Shown: positions 1 through 11,049 of the stretch, in pieces
Position numbering within the stretch: the stretch's first letter is position 1
Layout of the letters: each line of letters starts with the position of its first letter
NCBI GenBank assembly: GCA_963924555.1
Contig: OZ004582.1
Location: 6,758,001-6,822,000, forward strand
Reading direction: 5' to 3'
DNA length: 64,000 nt
From: Crambe crambe
Lineage: Eukaryota > Porifera > Demospongiae > Poecilosclerida > Crambeidae
Translations under genes and position numbers: made by a program
Notes under the pieces: generated by a model
What the model was told of the DNA's origin: nothing
The model's input: the letters and a program-made list of their open reading frames with translations, nothing else
Database searches by the model: none

Positions 1-1387
1 GTCAGAGATTTTATGGCTAATACATTAGCTACATATTAGCTCTCTATTACATTTAGTACAGGGAATTGCAAGTTAGCTGTCCAATGCAAGATGCAAGATA
101 AAAAAAAACAGCTGTGTAAACTTGAGGCTGTTCTTGAATAGATAGAAGTTTTCATTGCTACAGTGAATTGCAAGTTGGTTATCCAATGTAAGAAAGAGCT
201 GTGTAAACTTGAGGCTGTTCCTGATGCAAGTTTTAGTCAAACTTGCATTTGGACAACCAACTTGAATGACTGATCCATAACTCCAGTTTACAACAGACAC
301 CCTTTTACCTCAGCTCTGCCTCATCTATTGTAGTCACTCACTGTAGTGGACCCCAAACCTTTTGTGCAATGATGCATAATTGACAAATCAACCAGTGACA
401 AGGGTTCCAGATGACAGTCGCTACCACACTGCTATTTTTACTCACTACTTAGCTTTAGAAAATTTCAAGGAAATGTTTTAAATGACCAATCAGATCTTAC
501 TACTTCAGCATATCAGTGACACTTAAGGTGGCAGTAAACACTCTAGATAATGCCCATCAAATTAGTTTTAAAGTGTGGCTTCCCAGTAAGTGACAGGTCC
601 TGTATTCCTGGAAGTGTGCTCAAGGTTGAATGCTGCTGTTTGTTTACTTAGCTACAAGAAGTCTGGCCAGAGTATAAATAAATGGGATACCACTCCACAT
701 TTGTTGTATAGCTGTAAAAATACTAAAGAAGTCCATTCCCGCTATAAGCAATTCCAATAAAATTGGAAGTTGTACCTAGACCACTGCTGCAGATACTCTA
801 ATGCATTACATGGTAGCATTTAGCTTGTATAAAGAGAGCTAATTAACAAACCCACAAACATGACCTTAGCTATTTTATAGTGTAATTTTGGTTACTACAA
901 AATCATGGGTGCTTAACATAATAGACCATAATGACTCTGTTCAAGTTGTCAAAAAATAGAGTAAGACTTGCTCTTTAGGAAAAAAATCACGGCAATTTAA
1001 ATGAATTTTTAAAATTTGTAGTTTTTTTCCGGAAACCCGAGGGAGTAAAAACACACCCAAAATTCTTGCCACCATGCATGGTAGATTTTATTACTTTAGC
1101 TCATAACCACTTTAAAAGACCACAAATCAGAGGGAATAAAAGTGGTATTGCCCCTATGCCTTCCATAAATCCTTATAAGGATGCTTCTCTAATTCTAATT
1201 TGAGATGGGGTCCTGGTGTCTGAGACACCATTTAAAAGGTGTACAGTTGCATCATTTTTATAGGGACATAGGGAGAAGGCATGGTCCTAAGGGCTTAGGC
1301 ATAGGCATAGGGGGGAGATATGGCCATAAGAGATTAGGCATAATTAAAGGATAGTGGCCTGCTATGATCCTGATCATTAATACTTAC
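1..1387. other. no gene recognised; downstream of or intron of the CXXC-like gene
   Basis: No convincing exon is seen on either strand. The minus-strand gene that follows ends an exon at 1388 with a clear splice donor, so this stretch should be its next intron. I looked for a continuation coding for a K-F-G-G motif, expected in a CXXC finger, and did not find one. A short A/G-rich repeat around 1260-1370 (ggcatag/ggcctgctatg words) recurs around 25660-25850 inside MON1 intron 3. Confidence 0.5.
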
Positions 1388-3152
1388 TTGCAGTTGGAGC
1401 ATTCACCACAATCTTTCTTACTACACACTTCACACAAGTACATCTGTGGAGACCCCATGGGGCACCGTATTGAACGTTTCCTCTTCTTTTGCATCTTGAG
1501 TCCACTTGGTCGAGCAATACCACCTCCCACTGGACTTGCTAACAGACATGTCACTGTTATTTCCGAATCACTCGCATTTTTTCTCTCCTTTGAACTGACA
1601 CGACGCTTTCCAGCCACCTTTTCAGCCTTGCTTGGATGATTAGGTACAGATTTTTTAGAAGAGCTCTTCTTATTTCCATCTTTCTGTACAGCAGAAACAT
1701 TACCCTGGACTTTAACTGGGTTGGGAGTTAAGGATGATGCCGCTGGAGGGTGTGTTGATGGATGACTGATTGAAGGTGGTGGTTTAGCCTTGCTTGTTGG
1801 ATGATTAGGTGCAGAAAAGTCTTTCTTGGTACCATCTTTCTGTATGGTAGAAGCATCACCCTGGACTCTATCCATGTGAGAGGTTGTCCCTGGAGGAGGG
1901 TCTGTTGATGGATGATTGATCAACGAAGATGGTGGCTTAGCCTTGCTTGATGCAGAATTACTTCCATCTTTCTGTACGATAGAGACATCACCTTGGACTC
2001 TATCTTTGTGAGAGGTTGTCACTGGAGGAGGGTCTGTTGATGGATGATTGATCAACGAAGATGGTGGTTTAGCCTTGCTTGATGCAGTTCCATCTTTCTG
2101 TGTGGTAGAAGCATCACCTTGGACTCTATCTTTGTGAGAGGTTGTCCCTGAAGGAGGGTCCATTGATGGATGATTGATCAACGAAGATGGTGGTTTAGCC
2201 TTGCTTGATGCAGTTCCATCTTTCTGTGTGGTAGAAGCATCATCTTGGACTCTATCTTTGTGAGAGGTTATCCCTGGAGGAGGGTCTGTTGATGGATGAT
2301 TGATCAACGAAGATGGTGGTTTAGCCTTGCTTGATGCAGTTCCATTTTTCTGTGTGGTAGAAGCATCACCTTGGACTCTATCTTTGTGAGAGGTTGTCCC
2401 TGGAGGAGGGTCTGTTGATGGATGATTGATCAACGAAGATGGTGGCTTAGCCTTGCTTGATGCAGAATAGCTTTTCTGAGTTCCATCTTTCTGTACGATA
2501 GAGACATCACCTTGGACTCTATCTTTGTGAGAGGTTGTCCCTGGAAGAGGATCTGTTGATGGATGATTGATCGACAAAGATGGTGGTTTAGCCTTGCTTG
2601 ATGCAGAATGGCTTTTCGTACTTCCATCTTTCTGTACAATAGAAACATCACCTTGGACTCTATCTTTGTGAGAGGTTGCCCCTGGAGGAGGGTCTGTTGA
2701 TGGTGGCTTAGCCTTGCTTGTTGGATGATTAGATGCAGAAAAGTCTTTCTTGGTACTGCCTTTCTGTACGGTAGAAGCATCACCTTGGACTCTATCTGTG
2801 TGAGCAGTTAAAAATAATGCCGATGGTGGAGGATCTGTTCCTTTGGATGGATGATTGATTAAAGAAGATGGTAACAGGAAATTCGTTGCTACTTTTGAGG
2901 GTTCAATTGCCTTTGGCCTATCTGCTTGAAAGGTTTGAGGCAGTAAAGTAAAATTTGTTCCAATAGGGATATATATTGCAGAGGTTGGGTTTACTCCTGG
3001 AGATACAGCATAATGCATGCTGGTAGCAAATGAACTCCCATCAGTATTCAGCACAGGAGCACTTGGAGCTTGTGGACTAACTCTTGGAGACGTCCTCAGT
3101 TGAAGGCTAGAAGAAGCGTTCCAATTTGGTGCGGGTAAAAAAAGTATCTTCT
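1388..3152 (-). CDS. large repeat-bearing exon of a gene with a CXXC-like zinc-finger start
   Basis: One long open exon on the minus strand. It begins after a probable acceptor (gattag at about 3153-3158) and ends at 1388 with a consensus donor gtaagt right after the codons for C-S-N-C-K, so the reading frame continues in an exon not seen here. The N-terminal part is low-complexity. The middle carries about eight tandem repeats of roughly 42 residues rich in Lys, Pro and Ser (K-A-K-P-P and V-Q-G-D boxes). The end is basic (KKRKRS), followed by CEVCSKKDCGECSNC, which resembles the first half of CXXC zinc fingers as in DNMT1 and KMT2. Those fingers bind unmethylated CpG, but the canonical first Cys spacing and the K-F-G-G half are not visible, so CpG binding is only a possibility. 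A paralogous exon lies at 19192-19514. The gene is probably started by the exon at 7979-8051. Confidence 0.6.
1785..2840 (-). repeat. 126-bp coding minisatellite
   Basis: Units of about 126 bp repeat roughly eight times within the exon. For example, the block reading gatgcagttccat recurs at about 2082, 2208 and 2334. The period is a multiple of three, so the frame is kept. Some units carry small in-frame insertions (Ser/Tyr-rich, before the ASS-KAKPP box). The paralogous exon at 19.2-19.5 kb has only one unit-like stretch, so the expansion is specific to this copy. Confidence 0.85.
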
Positions 3153-3472
3153 GACCTAATCAATGATTGAAAGTTGATGAGTATTTGGATAAGGAAAAGG
3201 AAAGATGTAACAATAACAATGAAAGTGCAAAAGTGTTGAATCCTACATGGTACTATGTGTTGTTGAGTAATGATCGATGAGCATAATGTTTTCATGTATG
3301 GAGCTGTGTCAGAATGTGAGTCTTATTGAAAAATCACCCTCGAATATTGCTTGGGAACCATTATCTATATATTAATACGCTTGTACGTATGTCCATCACA
3401 GTTCAAAGGTCAATTAGTAACACGCATGTGTGTCACTTGTGGCAACATGCAGATTCAAAGTAATGAAGGAAG

Positions 3473-3870
3473 GGCGGATCAACCCATGGAGCGGCTCGAT
3501 ACGCCCAAGCACTCGAGTTTCTAGCTATGGACTTGACTCAACAATGAATCTTTGACGCTCTAAGTGTCCAACGTTACAAAGAGGTGAGGGGAGAAAGAAT
3601 GAAAAAGAGAAATATGGTTCAAAGGTCTGAGCCTAGCCAGGCTGGCAAAGATAGAAACAAGCAAGGGGCTAGAGACTGCAGTAAGCCTAGGCCAGCGGAG
3701 AATGCATGGCTGCAGCAAGCCTAGATAGCAAGGATAACTGCATAGGAAAAACCTCACTGAAGGAAGAAGAGCACAGCATAGGCTTAGCTAGAAGAAACCA
3801 GCCCCAATAGTATGCAATTTCAAATGCAAAATAAGATTGCCACAGATTTTCTGTGGGTGCAGGCTAGTAA
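3473..3870 (-). repeat. dispersed repeat, copy 1 (second copy at 31124-31455)
   Basis: Read on the minus strand it begins TAGCCTGCACCCACAG, followed by a small hairpin formed by the CCACAG...CTGTGG words. It runs to a segment reading gattcattgttgagtcaagtcc. The same sequence is found on the plus strand at 31124-31455 inside a MON1 intron, with small differences. It contains no long ORF. It is probably a non-autonomous element; its ends were not resolved. Confidence 0.75.
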
Positions 3871-4823
3871 TTATTATTGTGGTCAGATTTGACACTAACT
3901 TCGATAATCATCTACCTGCAACAGTACTGGCAGAAAAGAAAACCTGAAAAAATGGACAACTTTGTAGCTGGTTTTCTAGAAGACTTTGAAATAAAATGAT
4001 GTAACTCTACCAACAAGAAGTATCCATGGCGCCAGTGACCAATTTCCTGAAACAGGCTTAGCAGCTGGTAATGAATTCAAAACACAAGTCAAGTGACATT
4101 GTAGAGTATAATAAAAACAGCACTACCTACGTACATGGCTGGAAAATGGGCGCACTTGCCTACAGATATTGTTTTGCTATTCTAAAAAGAGCAATTCTTT
4201 GCAGAAGAAGCAAACTGGTGAACCTGAATTATCGGAGAGCGCAGTAGCGCTCTCTATGTAGGGATGACCTATGACCCTCCATAGGACTAATACAAAATGA
4301 AGTTGGATTTTCTCAGAAAACGGTAAATTGTAGCTGCTATGACTGCTTATCTGCGCATTCTTATCATGCAGGAGAATTTTGGAGGCTGAAAAACTCAACA
4401 CAGAAGAATAATAAAAGCGCACTTTTTCATGATTTCTTATTTTCTTGTTCTTAATCATCATAATTATGGCATCATGTGGAGAAAAATTGGGCCATGTTAT
4501 GGCTATGTTCTATATATGAATGTGTAGCATTTTACCCCGACCAGTGCAGTGTGGCATCGGTTTAGCCTCTAGTTCACTATTGTACTCTCTGATAGGTGTA
4601 TGATTAATAGGCAATCACACACAATCTCGTCCAATTACTGTACGCTAGCAGTTAAAATTGCACTCGGCTTTGCCTCGTGCAATTACCCTTAACTGCTACT
4701 TGTACAATTGTTCCCTAATTGGACTTGAATGTGTGTAATTACATATAAGGAAATAAAAAAGAAAAGTAGGGATGGATCACACAAAGTTCAGCAACAAGAG
4801 AGTGAACTTCGGTCAAGTAACCC

Positions 4824-4944
4824 CTTACCCATCACCAATATTACCAAACTATGAGCTAACTATTCCTACTTCACTCCCATGACAGGCCAAGATGGGAGTG
4901 AAGTAGGGGTAGTTAGCTCGTAGTTTGGTAATATTGGTGATAAG
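4824..4944. repeat. long-stem hairpin (inverted repeat)
   Basis: Two arms of about 50 bp are complementary with few mismatches around a loop of about 10 bp: cttacccatcaccaatatt... pairs with ...aatattggtgataag. This is typical of a foldback or MITE remnant. Confidence 0.8.
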
Positions 4945-5440
4945 TTGCATGCACATGCGCTTAATTAAACACGAAATAATACGTAAAATTTCGTGCATGA
5001 TGTAATCATAAAAATATATGTAGCACGCGCGCATTCAGCTAGCTAGCTAGCTAAGACACGATACTTTGGATAGCAGCGACTCTTCTCGTCTAACCAGTTG
5101 GTAGCGGCACAAACAAATCACTTCTTTCATAAATAGCTGGCACAAAACGCTTCTGAGAGTGAGATGAGTTGAATCTAGCGCAGAAAGAGCAAACCAACAA
5201 AACAGTCTCTATCTAGAGTGTAACGGACGTGCCCAAAAGTATAGCGAATCCCCCCTGGGATGGAGCGCATGTGCATGGAACTTATACCAGGCCCTTCGCT
5301 TTTCCACCGCCCTGTGAAAAAAGCGGGCCTGGGTACAAGGCTAGTGGTTTCCTATCCTGTGTATGTTTATGGTCTGACCAGACGTAATCCCCCCCAGACT
5401 ACTCTGAAGTCTGATATACCATACAGCAGATTGCAAAGTT

Positions 5441-5567
5441 GCAAGTAGTTGAATTCATTATGACATGCAAGCAGTCACCATGACAAGTGCAAGCGCTTAC
5501 CACGCCATGCAAGCGTTCACTGTGTCATGGTGACTGCTTGCATGTCATAATGAATTCAACTACTTGC
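5441..5567. repeat. perfect 45-bp inverted repeat hairpin
   Basis: Arm 5441-5485 and arm 5523-5567 are exact reverse complements, separated by 37 bp that itself repeats the word atgcaagc. Perfect arms suggest a recent origin or gene conversion between arms. No coding content. Confidence 0.9.
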
Positions 5568-7978
5568 ACTGTTTAACACCCCATGTGTGAGTGTTGCCCA
5601 CCATGATATGCTCAGACTGATGTGGGGGTGGGCATAGTATTGGCAAATTATGCTTTTTTTCTTCCCTATTATGCTATGCTCCAGTGCCAGAACCCCTGCC
5701 CTATTATGCTCAACAAACATGCCTATTATGCTTTAAAAATTGGTAAGAAAGTTTATTGTAGCATAATTGCAGCCTCTTTTAGTCATCCATCATAATTAGT
5801 TTGCTGGAATATTTAGTAAAGAAAACAGCAGCAGAAGAAAGTTGTAATAACACGGCCAGAGGCACTGCTACGGCAGGTATGGCCATGGCCGTACCACCAT
5901 TCAGTGTGTGTGTGTGTATGTAATTTGAATAATAATAACAATGACTTATAAGTTAGTACATAGCATTGCCTGGATCATACCAGATTGAAATTGAATCAAT
6001 AATATTCCCCAGACCCTCCAGATGGTAGCTATGGCTGTACCACTATAAATGAGGTGGCTCTGGCTCTGAATAAAAATTTTTTTGTTACTGTACCACCACC
6101 AATTACGTAGGTGGCTACTCTAATTCAGCAGTTTATACAAAGGAACTCAAGAGTTAATGGAAAAACCTCAGGAGTTGATACAGTGACAAGTGATGGGGTA
6201 TAGTAATGAATCCAGTGGGTAGATCACTTGTTTAACGGATTTTTTCTCCTTTCTTATAGGCAGGCAGGACGAAATAAACTTAAACATAAACTACCTCAAT
6301 ATACTATGCATCATGTTTATATGGTCATGTGTTCTAGTATACAGAGAAACAGGAGTATACTGGGATCTAGTATACAAAGATGAACAGCAGTATACTGAGA
6401 ATATACAAGTTTCAATTCTGTAAAAATAGAGCAGGGAAATCCGTTAAACAAGTAATTTATTTTGAACTGCCTAAGAGTAAACTGCAATAAAATTATAGTG
6501 TCCTTATCAAACTTTGCATGCAGGTAGGTCCAACTGTATTAGTTATGCAGCTCAATGAAACATTGAAGTTAGTAGGGGGTAAGGTAAGGGGTCCAATACT
6601 TGGGACAGTACCAATTGGCCATGGGCAACTTCATTGTGTTAATAAGCGCTAAGCCAGTGCACATGTTTTACGTTCTAATTAGAGCTCATCCTATCAGTCT
6701 TCTTGCAGTGTTATCCAGAGTGAGATTACTCATACATAAGCTTTTGTTTACATAGCAAGTTTCATGTCTCATACAGGACTAACCACAAATACAAAACACA
6801 TGTCACATTTTGATCAGAATTTAACCTAATATATAATTTTTTCATTATCTTAAATTTCTTATAATTTTTATATATAAGAGTAGCTCGATCTGTACCAAAT
6901 AATGGACAGGTCAAAATTTTTACAGGATATTTGATGGCAAGCAAAAAATGAGATCATAGATGGGATTGGACACCTGAAAATCTTCAGGCTGCACTTACAG
7001 CTATACACTCTCCCTTAGAAGAGCTGAATCTACTTTTGGTGTGCCTAAAAAGAAATTGGAAGCCGAGTGGAAAAAGATGGAACAACAACGTGAACAAGGA
7101 TGGAGCTGGGGGCAAGGTAAAGAATGTGGTCAGGGATGACGAGGAAAAGCTATAAATCGTGTTCAAGTGACTCCAGCGATGCCAAGAGTAATGAAAGAGA
7201 TGAGGGGTGTGGTCTTTTGTCAGCTGAGAGAGCAGTGATGTAGATGGTACATCAGTCGAAAGCTGATTATCAATGCATCATTTGTGGGAATTAATTCCGG
7301 ATGGATTGTGATGCCTGTAATCGATAGTATCACTTGAAATGTGGTTGATGTGATATATGACGGATACTGACTGGTATTGTGTGGATTGAAATCCTTTTTC
7401 AGTATTGAAAATAACTGTAATAATAGTTATTATTAGTTCAATAAATCAGGGATTGATACTGACGTCGTGAAAAACTGGGATTTCCCCCTCAAACCTAGAG
7501 TGTCCCCCCCCCCCCCCCCCTAAAAGAAAACTTCCCACCACTACCAAATTTATGCAATGCATCTATTTTCATTAAAATGTTCACTTAGTAAGTTCAAGGC
7601 CTTCGATATGTATCATACTACCACACACTATGCAACACACATTTGACACTCAAAATACACATCGTCCATACAATTGCAATTCCCTCCTCCATGTATCAAT
7701 CCCTGTAAATGGTGTTGGTGTACTTTGGCACTCAAACAGTGTACACTAATTAGTTCCAATGTCCAATAATTGCTCCAAATATATATTTTTTGTTTATCTA
7801 GAAAAGGATCGGTTAAGTACATGGAGTCAAAAATTCAGTTTGATACTGTCTCCAATACCACTCTGTAAACCTTTTAAGTGTCCAAAATATGACCCCTTTA
7901 CCTTACCTATATTGAACTCTTGTAGTTTAATGTGATTTAATATTTGTATCACTAATAAATTTCAATTTTCCTACTTAC

Positions 7979-8051
7979 CTGAGAATTCTTCCAGTCTTTG
8001 TCGCTTAATATCACCAGCTCTGCATGGTTCTTCACTCCGACGTTTAGACAT
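7979..8051 (-). CDS. probable first coding exon of the CXXC-like gene
   Basis: ATG at 8051-8049 opens a 24-codon exon, M-S-K-R-R-S-E-E-P-C-R-A-G-D-I-K..., ending at 7979 with donor CAG|GTAAGT, phase 1. An almost parallel exon (M-S-K-R-Q-S-E-E-P-C-S-T-G-D-I-K...) with the same phase lies at 23032-23095, upstream of the paralogous zinc-finger exon. Two conserved first exons, each upstream on the same strand of a conserved zinc-finger exon, is the evidence for joining them. Intermediate exons may exist. Confidence 0.6.
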
Positions 8052-8308
8052 GGCCGGCGCACGCCACACACTCGATACGATACTAGCAGACTTTTAAAAA
8101 AAAGCGGGCTCCACTCTTTGACCTTTTGACCTACAGCTCGCGCTTAACGCATGCTCAGTTTACCCAAGGTCATCGATCATGAAAAGAAACTGCAATATAA
8201 TAATCAATTTTAATGGAATGTGCTCTCAATCCAGTTCCCAGTATGATTATCACACCACTTTCTAGGTTCACTGCAGTAAAACTGCTATGCTATGGTAGGG
8301 TCTGCAAC

Positions 8309-8580
8309 ATGAAAAATCGATAGCAGACGAGTTATCTTGGAGAGAACAATCAGCTGTGCTAGATGGGGGTCCATGAGATGGCAATCCCTCAATGTTCAGT
8401 TGTTTGGGGCTTGGTCCAAGATATGTAATGATGAAATCAGAATGAACCCAAGGGGTCCTTTGCCATCTGGGCAGTGTACTTCTAGTTGGTATAATAAGTG
8501 TGTGGTTAGTATCTCCCCCTTAATGGCATATAATTGATTCCAGTTGTACACCAACATATCAAAACTACTCTACAGGGCTG
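8309..8580 (+). repeat. left arm of a 270-bp inverted repeat (right arm about 10030-10278)
   Basis: The sequence from gcagacgagttatcttggagagaacaatc through gattccagttgta is repeated in reverse complement at about 10030-10278 with scattered substitutions and small indels. The arms enclose about 1.5 kb. This is the architecture of a TIR element with imperfect, ageing arms. No clear target duplication was found. Confidence 0.75.
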
Positions 8581-8804
8581 GATCCAGGGTTTTTAGATAG
8601 GTGGGGTTGCAGGATTAGGAGCACAAACACTGGACCATGAGGAAAGGTGCAAGAAGGAGTATATTAGTTTTGGAGGACCCATGTTGGCTTCACTGGTAGG
8701 CTACCACTATAAATTATTAGTTGCACAAAATCGAATTTGGTCTGTGTGCATCATGAGTGTAGGCAAAGAGATGAAGCATCCCAAAATTTGTGTTGTAGCT
8801 AAGT

Positions 8805-9050
8805 GACACATGCAAGGTCACACCTCAAATCACAGTTAGTATGCACCGAGTTATCTAATGTGTGACCTTGAAAAGTAAGCCAAAGTGCTCCAAAAGATAT
8901 CCTTGAAGTGACACATGCAAGGTTACAAGTGTGATTGTTTAAAGGAAATCACATACTATCTTTGAATGACACGTGCATGGTCACAGGTGTGATCATAAAA
9001 GGAAATCACAGTTAGTATGTACCAAGTTATCCAATGTGTGACCTTGAAAG
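8805..9050. repeat. direct repeat containing tgtgaccttgaaa words
   Basis: A stretch with aaatcacagttagtatg...gagttatctaatgtgtgaccttgaaa recurs after about 155-160 bp with substitutions, together with three short copies of tgacacatgcaaggt. No coding potential is evident. Confidence 0.6.
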
Positions 9051-10029
9051 TGAAAGCCAAAATGGATGTATCATGTATAGCTACATAGATTGTTTCTTTC
9101 TTTGACCATAGCCTTAGATGATAATTATTATAGTAACCGCATTAGTTCCTAGTTTAGTTGCCCACACATGTAACATGTTCTCTCTTCTAATTATACTACT
9201 TTAGAGGAGAAACACAAATTGTCAAAAGAAAAATAGACATGGCTACATCAACATTGATGGAGACAGAATTATTTTAAAAAGACTTGATCACCAAAAGATA
9301 AATTTACCTTGCTCAAAACAAACAAGAATGATTCAAATAGTTTCCTTGTCAAAGATAAGTCTACTCCCTTTCATTTCACTCTCTGGAGTATACTAGTAAA
9401 TCTACTATAGTTTTTCAACTTCTCTATTTCCTCTTATTCCTTCATCTTGTCATCCAAAACTCAAACTAGACCTCACATTTCCACCTGCAAATTCTCCTGG
9501 CATTAGGGATGCATTGGGGATTGGGCACATCTGAGGATACCACCTTTTCTACACATTTGTATGTGTTGTATGGGTACCTCCCCCTTTCTTGTAACTGTTT
9601 GTCGATCAGTTTCTTGATCGTCAGGCCATAATAACCAAGTTCACTAGGAAATGGCATGGAGTGATAAGCAAGGGACAAACAAAACACGACATGCTCAACT
9701 TCACTGCTACTAGATTCATGTTTGCTATCCACAATAATGAATATGCACATACTTTGACACAAGCATCTCGGAGGGTACAACCACAGGATCTAGGAACAGA
9801 TGGGCAAAACTAGCATAGCAATATTAACCACATTCTCATTTGCATTGCATGACTAATCTTGGGCCGACCCCTTCAGTTTCCCACTTCTTATTGGAGCTTC
9901 AATCCTGTGTACAGTTCCCCAACACCGGCCTGGTCTCCCAATTTTGATATGGGGATAGACTTCTGAAAACTTAGTGGTGAACTGTTATGCCATGGACAGA
10001 ATACCATGTGGTCTTGCTCAGCCAACTGG

Positions 10030-10278
10030 AGTAGTTTGAACAAGTGTTGATATGTTAGTGCACTCATTTCTACAACTGGAATCAAAATTAAAGTGGAGTT
10101 ACTAACCACACACCAACTGGAAGTACACTGCCCAGATGGCAAAGGACCCCTTGGGCTCATTCTGATTTCATCATTACACATCTTGGACCAAGCCCCAAAC
10201 AACTGAACATTGAGGGATTGCCCTCTCATGGACCCCCATCTAGCACAGCTGATTGTTCTCTCCAAGATAACTCATCTG
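10030..10278 (-). repeat. right arm of the inverted repeat paired with 8309-8580
   Basis: It is the reverse complement of 8309-8580, as shown by the shared words gattccagttgtag, gcccagatggcaaagg, catggacccccatctagcacagc and gagataactcatctgc. It has one extra 20-30 bp segment compared with the left arm. Confidence 0.75.
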
Positions 10279-11049
10279 CTTGCAAATAAGGGGTCCAAGG
10301 CTCTGTTTCAGGAGTTATAGCAGCTCAATTTGAAGCAACTTGGCAGCACAACACTTAGAGCCACCAAAATTTGAATTCCAAATTTGACCCTTGACCTCAT
10401 TTTGCTGACACCATATCACCACTTTCTCAGCCTATACCTCTATTAAGTAAAATCAGTGTGACAGTTTGCTATACAAGGAAAATGGCACAGTACTGAATCA
10501 CTCAAATTGAAAGCAGAAGTAAATGAGGCAACAAAGTAAATGTAATATAAGCCACTAAAATTAACCTACATGATACCATACAGTGATGATGCATAAAAAA
10601 CTGAAAGGCAAGACTGTTGACACTGCCCTTGGAGCCCACCTATAGATAACTTTCTCAATTCTTCAAATTTCAACTAGCTAGCCATTTTAATACTGATTGT
10701 GTGTGGCTACTAGAGCAGTCCTAGCATCAACTTAAATTTCTGTACATTGTTCTACATTGTTTGATGAGCATTGACAAGTGGGGGCACACCAGTTGCTGGG
10801 ATTGACCGAAGAGGGGGGGGGGGGGGGGGGGGAATAATAAATAATGATGTTATAATATATTTTATGTTGCACTAATCCAACCCACTTAAAATCTGCTAGA
10901 TGAAATTTGGTCAAGAATTTGAGAAAATAATAATAGCAAATGATCAAGTGAACACGAATAGACTTCATTTTGCTGCTTTAATAACTACAGAAAGAATAGT
11001 AATTGCATTAGGAATAAAGTATTGTACAAAAGATTAAAAGAAAAGCAAG

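Larger units (their letters stand above)
3153..7978. other. probable intron of the CXXC-like gene; dispersed repeats
   Basis: There is no exon I can support. It holds a dispersed repeat (3473-3870), two hairpins (4824-4944, 5441-5567), a tagctagc run near 5038 and a poly-C tract (about 7506-7520). The short ORFs scattered here have no recognisable domains. Confidence 0.5.
8052..11049. other. intergenic, inverted-repeat rich; no gene supported
   Basis: It lies between the start of the CXXC-like gene and the stop of the Roco/Death gene. It contains the inverted repeat 8309-8580 / 10030-10278, a direct repeat at 8805-9050 and a poly-G tract at about 10806-10832. The minus ORFs at 9466-9780 (104 codons) and 9888-10265 (125 codons) have no motif I recognise; part of the second mirrors 8309-8580, so it is probably repeat sequence. 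Confidence 0.5.

Noticed and set aside
1785..2840. CRISPR-like regular repeats
   Set aside because: The repeats are contiguous without unique spacers, are coding, and the genome is eukaryotic.
9466..10265. Minus ORFs of 104 and 125 codons as host genes
   Set aside because: No domain or splice partners, and part of the second is mirrored in the inverted repeat at 8309-8580.
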